A stretch of DNA of 36,233 nt, taken from assembly GCF_030700245.1 (NCBI RefSeq), contig NZ_JAUYZI010000053.1, positions 1-36,233 of the forward strand, written 5' to 3'. The notes beneath the pieces were generated by a model. That model searched no databases. It saw only the letters and a program-made list of their open reading frames with translations, and had not been told where the DNA came from. This document shows positions 31,060 to 36,233 of this stretch, piece by piece; the first letter of the stretch is position 1; each line of letters begins with the position of its first letter. Source of the stretch: Methylobacterium amylolyticum. Its GTDB lineage: Bacteria > Pseudomonadota > Alphaproteobacteria > Rhizobiales > Beijerinckiaceae. The position numbers and the translations under genes were made by a program.

Positions 31060-31299
31060 TCAGTCCTCGACCTTGGCGGTCGGCCGGTCGTCGCCGCGGG
31101 CGGTCTCGTCGTGCCAGCCACCGGCCTGGTCCTGGTAGCGGATGCCCTCCGTGGAGCCCGGCACCTGCTGCTCGGCGGCCGCGGCCTGCGCGGCCTGGAG
31201 GGCCTCCTCGCGGCTGGGGAAGGTCTCGGAAAACACGTCGCCGACCTTGTAGGCGAAGCCGCCGTCGTGCTCGACGATGCGATAGGTCACCTCGGACAT
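31060..31299 (-). CDS. DUF2188 domain protein
   Basis: A 79-residue protein with the DUF2188 pattern: TYRIVEHDGGFAYKVGDVFS (an 'xVxPhxxGWxV'-like strand pair), a helix SREEALQAAQAAAAEQ, then IRYQDQAGGWHDE. DUF2188 proteins are small stress-associated proteins of unknown mechanism. ATG 31299 has AGGAGG five bases upstream, which decides the start over an earlier frame position at 31338. It precedes the DUF6880 gene on the same strand by 51 bases. Confidence 0.8.
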   Translation of the reverse strand: MSEVTYRIVEHDGGFAYKVGDVFSETFPSREEALQAAQAAAAEQQVPGSTEGIRYQDQAGGWHDETARGDDRPTAKVED

Positions 31300-31425
31300 C
31301 ACGCCTCCTGTACGCGCCTGAACGTCCTGCGCGAACACGCGTGCGGCGGCCCGGTTCCGCCGCGGCCTCCGATCCGCCCGAAAGCGGCGGCAAGGCGGGG
31401 CGAGCCCACCGACCTACGGACGCCG

Positions 31426-31671
31426 ATGCCTCTCCGCCCGATCCTCGGCCTCGCCCTGCTCCTCGCCGCGCAGCCCGCGCAGGCGGGAGACGGCTTCCTC
31501 GACGCGCTGTTCGGCGGGCGCTCCGGCGCGACGCCGCCGAACCCGTTCGCCTCGAACTACCCCTCGGCCCCGCCCTCCCCCGCGGACGTCCGCGCGGAGC
31601 GGGAGCGGCGCGCCGCCCGGCGGGAGCGCGGCGAGGCCGGCCCGGTGCCGCCGGGCCGCATCCCGGAGTAG
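31426..31671 (+). CDS. Short exported hypothetical protein
   Basis: An 81-residue protein with a clear signal peptide (LRPILGLALLLAAQPAQA, cleavage near residue 20) and a charged, Pro/Arg-rich mature part (GDGFLDALFGG at its start, many RxER repeats later). No domain recognised. It is convergent with fabI, with only seven bases between the two stop codons. The coding call rests on the signal peptide and compact fit between neighbours. Confidence 0.55.
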   Translation: MPLRPILGLALLLAAQPAQAGDGFLDALFGGRSGATPPNPFASNYPSAPPSPADVRAERERRAARRERGEAGPVPPGRIPE

Positions 31672-31678
31672 CGCAGCC

Positions 31679-32509
31679 TCAGGCGTCGCCGACGACGCCG
31701 GCCGCGTCCTGGGCCTGGAGCACGTCCGGGCGCGGCATCGAGATGATGTTGTAGCCGGAATCGACGAAGTGGACCTCGCCGGTCACGCCGCCGGAGAGCG
31801 GCGACAGCAGGTAGAGCGCCGAGCCGCCGACATCGTCGAGGCTCACCGTGCGGCGGAGGGGAGCGTGGGCGCGCTGGTGGTTGAACATCAGCCGCGCGTC
31901 GGCGATGCCGGCCCCGGCCAGCGTCCGCATCGGGCCGGCCGACAGGGCGTTGACCCGGATCCCGTCCGGCCCGAGATCGCTGGCGAGGTAGCGGACGGAC
32001 GCTTCCAGCGCCGCCTTGGCCACCCCCATCACGTTGTAGTTCGGCATGACCCGGGTGGCGCCGCCGTAGGTGAGGGTCAGCAGCGAGCCGCCCTCCGACA
32101 TGCGCTTGGCGGCGCGCTGGGCGATCTCGGTGAAGGAGAAGCACGAGATCGTCAGCGTGCGCACGAAGTTGTCGCGGGTGGTGACGTCGACGTAGCGGCC
32201 CTTGAGCTGCGCCTTGTCCGAGAAGCCGATGGCGTGGACGACGAAGTCGAGCTTGCCGTCGAAGCGGTCGTCGAGGGCGGCGAAGGCGGCGTCGACCGAG
32301 GCGATGTCCTCCACGTCGCAGGGCAGCACCACGTCGGAATCGAGCTTGGCGGCGAGCGGGGCCACGCGCCGGCCGAGCGCCTCGCCCTGGTAGGTGAAGG
32401 CGAGGCGGGCGCCGTGGGCGTGCAGCGTGCGGGCGATGCCCCAGGCGATCGAGTGGTCGTTGGCCACGCCCAAGATCAGGCCGCGCCGGCCCGCCATCAG
32501 TCCCGTCAT
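31679..32509 (-). CDS. fabI: Enoyl-[acyl-carrier-protein] reductase (NADH)
   Basis: A 276-residue FabI that reduces trans-2-enoyl-ACP in the last step of each fatty acid elongation cycle. It has the atypical SDR nucleotide loop GVANDHSIAWGIA (14-26) and the FabI active-site pattern Y148, Y158 and K165 (YGG, then NYNVMGVAK). The substrate loop and SAGPMRTLAGAGI follow. It is the target class of triclosan-type inhibitors. It lies downstream of the fabA-fabB group on the same strand, but a terminator at 32641-32666 separates them, so it probably has its own promoter. Confidence 0.96.
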   Translation of the reverse strand: MTGLMAGRRGLILGVANDHSIAWGIARTLHAHGARLAFTYQGEALGRRVAPLAAKLDSDVVLPCDVEDIASVDAAFAALDDRFDGKLDFVVHAIGFSDKAQLKGRYVDVTTRDNFVRTLTISCFSFTEIAQRAAKRMSEGGSLLTLTYGGATRVMPNYNVMGVAKAALEASVRYLASDLGPDGIRVNALSAGPMRTLAGAGIADARLMFNHQRAHAPLRRTVSLDDVGGSALYLLSPLSGGVTGEVHFVDSGYNIISMPRPDVLQAQDAAGVVGDA

Positions 32510-32640
32510 GCCGAACCATCATCCCGAACGCGGGCCGGGGCCTCGGGCGCGAGGGCGGCCTCGTCCCGGTGCCTTAGCCCGGGGCTCGCCGGCCTGTCCA
32601 ATCCGGCCCGCGCACGGGCCGCCACGCAGCGGGCGGACAC

Positions 32641-32666
32641 AAAAAAGCCCCGCCGGGGGCGGGGCT
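32641..32666 (-). terminator. Rho-independent terminator (minus strand)
   Basis: On the minus strand AGCCCCGCC, loop CCC, GGCGGGGCT forms a perfect nine-pair stem followed by a run of T (A-run 32641-32646 on the plus strand). It ends the transcript that carries fabA, fabB and the 38-residue peptide gene. Confidence 0.9.
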
Positions 32667-32700
32667 GGTCAGGCGGGTCGCAGGGTCTCGACTTGAAGTC

Positions 32701-32817
32701 TCAGAAGTGGCCGCCGGTCTCCGACTGCGCATCCTCGATCAGGGCTTGCCGGGCGTAGACCGCCGCACATCCGGCGATCATGAAGCCACCCAGCGTTCCG
32801 AGAATGAAGACGCCCAT
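32701..32817 (-). CDS. 38-residue single-pass membrane peptide
   Basis: A short gene encoding MGVFILGTLGGFMIAGCAAV then YARQALIEDAQSETGGHF. The first 20 residues are one hydrophobic segment and the rest a polar tail. A GGTGGA ribosome binding site lies about five to ten bases before the ATG. It lies 62 bases after the fabB stop and 35 bases before a strong intrinsic terminator on the same strand, so it is likely the last gene of the fabA-fabB transcript. I recognise no family; it could be a small regulator or stabiliser of a membrane protein. Confidence 0.6.
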   Translation of the reverse strand: MGVFILGTLGGFMIAGCAAVYARQALIEDAQSETGGHF

Positions 32818-32879
32818 CGCGATCCACCGTCCGTCAACATCGGCTTAACGCGGCGGTGGATCGTCGGTTCCGCGCCGCC

Positions 32880-34106
32880 TCACGCGTCCGGATGCTTGAG
32901 CACGAGGGTGGCGTTGGTGCCCCCGAAGCCGAACGAGTTGGACAGGACGTGGCCGACGCTGACCCCGTCCCGGCGCTCGCGCAGGATCGGCATGTCGGCG
33001 AAGGCCGGATCCATCTCGTCGATATGCGCGCTCTCGCAGAGGAAGCCGTTGTTCATCATCAGCAGGCTGTAGATCGCCTCCTGCACGCCGGTGGCGCCCA
33101 GCGAGTGCCCGGTGAGGGATTTCGTCGCCGAGATCGGCGGGCAGGCCTCGCCGCGGCCGAACACCTCGCGGATCGCCTCGATCTCCTTCTCGTCGCCCAC
33201 CGGCGTCGAGGTGGCGTGCGGGTTGATGTAGTCGATCCGCGCGCCCTTGAGGCCTTCGAGCGCCTGCCGCATGCAGCGCACCGCGCCCTCGCCGGACGGG
33301 GCGACCATGTCGTGGCCGTCGGAGGTGGCGCCGTAGCCGGCGATCTCGCCGTAGATCCGCGCGCCTCGGGCCTTGGCGTGCTCCAGTTCCTCCAGCACCA
33401 GCACCCCGGCGCCGCCGGCGATGACGAAGCCGTCGCGGTCGGTCGCGTAGGCCCGCGAGGCCCGCTCCGGCGCGTCGTTGAACTTCGAGGACATCGCGCC
33501 CATCGCGTCGAACAGCACCGACAGGGTCCAGTCGAGGTCTTCGCAGCCGCCGGCGAAGATCACGTCCTGGCGGCCGGCCTGGATGATCTCGGCGGCGTTG
33601 CCGATGCAGTGGTTCGAGGTCGCGCAGGCCGAGGAGATCGAGTAGTTCACCCCGCGGATCTTGAACCACGTGGCGAGCGTCGCCGAGGCGGTGGAGGACA
33701 TCGCCTTGGGCACCGCGAACGGACCGATCCGCTTCGGGCCCTTCTCCCGCGCCGTGGCCGCGGCCTCGACGATCACGCGCGTGGACGGACCGCCGGAGCC
33801 CATGATGATCCCGGTGCGCGGGTTCGAGATGTCGCCGGCTTCGAGGCCCGCGTCCTGGATCGCCTGATCCATCGCGACATGGTTCCAGGCAGTGCCGCCG
33901 CCGTGGAAGCGCATGGCGCGCCGGTCGACGACCCCCTCGGGGTCGAGGTCCGGGGCTCCGGACACTTGGCTGCGGAAGCCGTGCTCGGCGTAGGACGCGT
34001 CTCGGGCGATGCCGGAGCGCGCCTCGCGCAGCGACGCCAGGACCTCCTGCGTGGTGTTGCCGATGGACGAGACGATGCCCATCCCGGTGATGACGACGCG
34101 GCGCAT
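32880..34106 (-). CDS. fabB: 3-oxoacyl-[acyl-carrier-protein] synthase I
   Basis: A 408-residue beta-ketoacyl-ACP synthase I with the Cys-His-His triad: C161 (SSACATSNHCIG), H297 (INPHATSTPVGD) and H334 (KSLTGHSLGATG). Together with FabA it elongates the cis-3-decenoyl branch and so makes unsaturated fatty acids anaerobically. The gene follows fabA by 134 bases, the standard fabA-fabB order. ATG 34106 begins directly with the family N-terminus RRVVITGMGIVSSIG. Confidence 0.96.
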   Translation of the reverse strand: MRRVVITGMGIVSSIGNTTQEVLASLREARSGIARDASYAEHGFRSQVSGAPDLDPEGVVDRRAMRFHGGGTAWNHVAMDQAIQDAGLEAGDISNPRTGIIMGSGGPSTRVIVEAAATAREKGPKRIGPFAVPKAMSSTASATLATWFKIRGVNYSISSACATSNHCIGNAAEIIQAGRQDVIFAGGCEDLDWTLSVLFDAMGAMSSKFNDAPERASRAYATDRDGFVIAGGAGVLVLEELEHAKARGARIYGEIAGYGATSDGHDMVAPSGEGAVRCMRQALEGLKGARIDYINPHATSTPVGDEKEIEAIREVFGRGEACPPISATKSLTGHSLGATGVQEAIYSLLMMNNGFLCESAHIDEMDPAFADMPILRERRDGVSVGHVLSNSFGFGGTNATLVLKHPDA

Positions 34107-34240
34107 AATGAGACGACCAAACCTCCGTCGCGGCGTCGGGAGCCCGCACCGCGTTCGGGTCAGCTAGGGGCAAGCCGGTCCAATCTCAACCGCCGAGAAC
34201 GCCGGGCGTTGCCGACGCGGCGCGGTTTTCGCGCGGGCGC

Positions 34241-34780
34241 TCAGCTCTGGAACAGGGCCACGCGCAGGTCGCTCGCCTCGTAGATCCGCTTGCCGTCCGC
34301 CTCCAGCCAGCCGTCGGCGATGCCGAGCACCAGCCGGCCCTGGCGCACCCGCTTGAGGTCGACGCCGTAGACCACCTGGCGGACGGTCGGCAGCACCTGA
34401 TCGGCGAACTTCACCTCGCCGACCCCGAGGGCCCGTCCGCGCCCCGGCGAGCCCAGCCAGCCGAGATGGAAGCCGACGAGCTGCCACAGCGCGTCGAGGC
34501 CCAGGCAGCCGGGCATCACCGGGTCGCCCTGGAAATGGCAGGGGAAGAACCAGAGGTCCGGGCGGATGTCGAACTCGGCGCGCACGTGGCCCTTGCCGTG
34601 GGCCCCCCCGTCCGCGCCGATCGACGTGATGCGGTCGAACATCAGCATCGGCGGCAGCGGCAACTGCGCGTTGCCGGGCCCGAACAGCTCGCCGCGCCCG
34701 CAGGACAGCAATTCCTCGTAGGAATAGCTCGATGAGCGGTTCGGGGCCTGCGGTGCGGGCGTGTCGGCGTCTGGCGGCAT
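34241..34780 (-). CDS. fabA: 3-hydroxydecanoyl-[ACP] dehydratase/isomerase
   Basis: A 179-residue FabA, a hot-dog fold enzyme that dehydrates 3-hydroxydecanoyl-ACP and isomerises the product to cis-3, the branch point for unsaturated fatty acids. Active-site H82 (FFPCHFQGDPVMPG) and D96 (GLDALWQL) have the 14-residue spacing of the E. coli pair. ATG 34780 gives the normal length; the open frame reaches 34879 but that extension is Arg-rich and not family-like. An ISAs1 element begins 197 bases upstream. A 14-bp palindrome CCGGTTCGAACCGG (34890-34903) lies between and might be an operator. Confidence 0.95.
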   Translation of the reverse strand: MPPDADTPAPQAPNRSSSYSYEELLSCGRGELFGPGNAQLPLPPMLMFDRITSIGADGGAHGKGHVRAEFDIRPDLWFFPCHFQGDPVMPGCLGLDALWQLVGFHLGWLGSPGRGRALGVGEVKFADQVLPTVRQVVYGVDLKRVRQGRLVLGIADGWLEADGKRIYEASDLRVALFQS

Positions 34781-34977
34781 GAAGGCGGCTGAATCCTCGA
34801 TTGCGCACGGCGCCGAACGTCGCGGACGCCGCGGGGCTGCTAAAGGCTTCTCGGCCCGCCGGTTAGCACGGGCGGCCATACCGTCAAAGCCGGTTCGAAC
34901 CGGGGCCGCACCGGTCGTCCGAACGGGCGAGCCCCGACTTCGGCGACCCGATCACTGGCGCGGACCGATCGGCGAGC

Positions 34978-36233
34978 CAAGGGAATCGCTTCAGGTTAAC
35001 GGCGGGGTCTTCGGGTTCTGTCGGATGAGGGTTTCGAGGTAGTCCGGGTCGAGGTTGGCGAGCTTTCTTCGGACCTTGAGGCTGTGGCGGTCGTGGGGGG
35101 CGCGCACGAGGTTCATGGCCATGTGGCGGACCACGGCCATGTTCTGCGGACCCGATCCAGTGCGCAGGCGGACGAGGTCGTCGTGGAAGACGACGTCGAG
35201 CACCCAGTGCAGGCGGTTCTCGATGTGCCAGTGGGCGCGCACGGCGGCGGCGAAGGTCTTGGCATCGAGCTTGACCGAGGCGAGGTAGTAGCGGCGTTCG
35301 CACTCGATCCTGCCGGCGCGTTCGACCTGTGTCTCGACCATGCCGATCATCGCCAGATGGGGCATGTGCGGCTCGTGCGGGTAGCGGCGATCCGAGCCGA
35401 TCCAACTCACGTCGTGGCAGACGCTGTGGCGGCGGTGTTCGAGGCGACCGTGGTCGTTGTCGACGGTCTGGTGGGTGTCGGCGATCAGGTCGCCCGGAGC
35501 GGCGAAGAAGCGCACGACGTCGTCGTGGGTGGCGGGGCGGTTGCCTTTGAGGGCGAGCAGGTAGTCGCCGCCCCGGGCCACGATGGTCTCGGCGATGGCG
35601 GTCTGGGTGCCCATCGCGTCGATCGTGACCAGCGCGCCCCGGAGTTCGAGCCGCTCCAGCAGGCGCGGGATGGCGGTGATCTCGTTGCTCTTGTCGGCGA
35701 CCGCCTCCTGGCCGAGCACGAGGCGCTGGCGGGAGGCCCAGGCCGAGACGGTGTGCAGGGCGGCCCGGCCCTTGGTCTTGGCGTGGCAGCGCCGGGAGGT
35801 CTTGCCGTCGATGGCGATGAGATCCGGCTCGACCGCGCGCAGGCGCTCGACCCAGGCCGTGAAGCAGGTCTTGAAGAGGTCGGCGTCGAGCGCGTTGACG
35901 ACGTCGTTGAGGGTGTCGTGGGCGGGCAGGCCGCGGTCGTACGGGAGGAAGCGGCGCAGGAAGTCCAGGCGCCGCTCGCCCCACAGCCGGATCTCGACGA
36001 AGTCGTCCATGCCGCACAGCGTGGCGCACAGCACCAGCAGCAGGATCTCGGGCAGCGGGTAGATCACCCGCCAGCGCTGGCGCGGGTCGGTCAGGGTCGA
36101 GAAGTGGTCGAGGATCGACAGCGAGGACGGCATCGGCGGCTCCGCAGACGCAAAGCCCGCCGTGAATCACAAACCTCAGCCCCCCGCAGCACCGCTCCCA
36201 AGCCAAAGCCAAAAAGCTGAAGCGATCGCCCTG
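34978..36233 (-). mobile_element. ISAs1-family insertion sequence, complete
   Basis: A 1256-bp element. The terminal inverted repeats are CAAGGGAATCGCTTCAG at 34978-34994 and CTGAAGCGATCGCCCTG at 36217-36233, matching at 14 of 17 positions. One transposase gene fills it. The right repeat ends exactly on the last base of the window, so the right flank and the target duplication cannot be checked; the left flank reads ATCGGCGAGC. The position upstream of fabA places the element between fabA and whatever normally precedes it. Confidence 0.85.
34991..36133 (-). CDS. ISAs1-family transposase
   Basis: A 380-residue DDE transposase of the ISAs1 family. An N-terminal associated domain (LSILDHFSTLTDPRQRWRVI, about 5-90) precedes the catalytic domain, with acidic residues visible in IAIDGKTSRR, VTIDAMGTQ and HWHIENRLHWVLDV. 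Full length and without internal stops, so probably active. The stop codon overlaps the left inverted repeat. The codon use resembles the host, so the element may be long resident or from a related genome. Confidence 0.92.
   Translation of the reverse strand: MPSSLSILDHFSTLTDPRQRWRVIYPLPEILLLVLCATLCGMDDFVEIRLWGERRLDFLRRFLPYDRGLPAHDTLNDVVNALDADLFKTCFTAWVERLRAVEPDLIAIDGKTSRRCHAKTKGRAALHTVSAWASRQRLVLGQEAVADKSNEITAIPRLLERLELRGALVTIDAMGTQTAIAETIVARGGDYLLALKGNRPATHDDVVRFFAAPGDLIADTHQTVDNDHGRLEHRRHSVCHDVSWIGSDRRYPHEPHMPHLAMIGMVETQVERAGRIECERRYYLASVKLDAKTFAAAVRAHWHIENRLHWVLDVVFHDDLVRLRTGSGPQNMAVVRHMAMNLVRAPHDRHSLKVRRKLANLDPDYLETLIRQNPKTPPLT

Noticed and set aside
34885..34910. T-arm-like GGTTCGAACC suggesting the 3' end of a tRNA
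   Set aside because: It is a perfect 14-bp palindrome (34890-34903) with no matching acceptor stem, anticodon arm or D-arm around it.

Overview
The window reads as chromosomal DNA of a very G+C-rich alphaproteobacterium. The gene set (fabA-fabB pair plus fabI, single-domain CheY with CheZ, NrsF-type anti-sigma factor, DUF2093, DUF6880, an NDUFAF5-like methyltransferase beside comF) fits the Hyphomicrobiales. The style of the proteins and of the intergenic palindromes points to Methylobacteriaceae (Methylobacterium/Methylorubrum). That family assignment is inference from sequence style, not from a marker gene.

Layout. 1-1236: an IS110-family element with a structured 5' leader, a candidate bridge RNA. 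1237-3742: minus-strand class II aldolase, DUF2093 protein and RibF, with a scar of two gene tails (2064-2319) between them. 4032-5182: cheY and cheZ. 5291-8856: creatininase-family enzyme, ECF sigma factor with its NrsF-type anti-sigma factor, a GFA-type zinc enzyme and a YcgN-type cysteine-cluster protein. 9167-12784: PBP1A followed by a DUF1214/DUF1254 pair. 12785-13544: intergenic tract of long palindromic repeats. 13545-15339: lipoprotein, small proteins, a terminator with a possible small RNA, and a secreted Cys-rich protein. 15377-19524: gshB, a cluster of hairpins, a CPA1 Na+/H+ antiporter and a membrane adenylate cyclase. 19600-20649: an A/T-rich inserted island with two overlapping minus-strand genes, one HEPN-like. 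20876-26891: gamma-glutamyltransferase, a CHASE3 sensor kinase coupled to ZapE, and a GNAT protein. 26964-31671: comF, glycine-rich exported protein, NDUFAF5-like methyltransferase, DUF427, DUF6880, DUF2188 and a short exported protein. 31679-34780: fabI, an unlisted 38-residue membrane peptide with its own terminator, fabB and fabA. 34978-36233: a complete ISAs1-family element whose right inverted repeat ends on the last base.

Functionally most of the window is housekeeping: flavin and glutathione cofactors, peptidoglycan synthesis, type II unsaturated fatty acid synthesis, chemotaxis signalling and stress-type sigma control. The less ordinary parts are the IS110 leader RNA candidate, the HEPN-like two-gene island, the composite palindromic repeat region, a comF frame with no ATG/GTG/TTG start before its zinc finger, and repeated 14-15 bp tandem duplications that sit on start codons, stop codons and inside genes.
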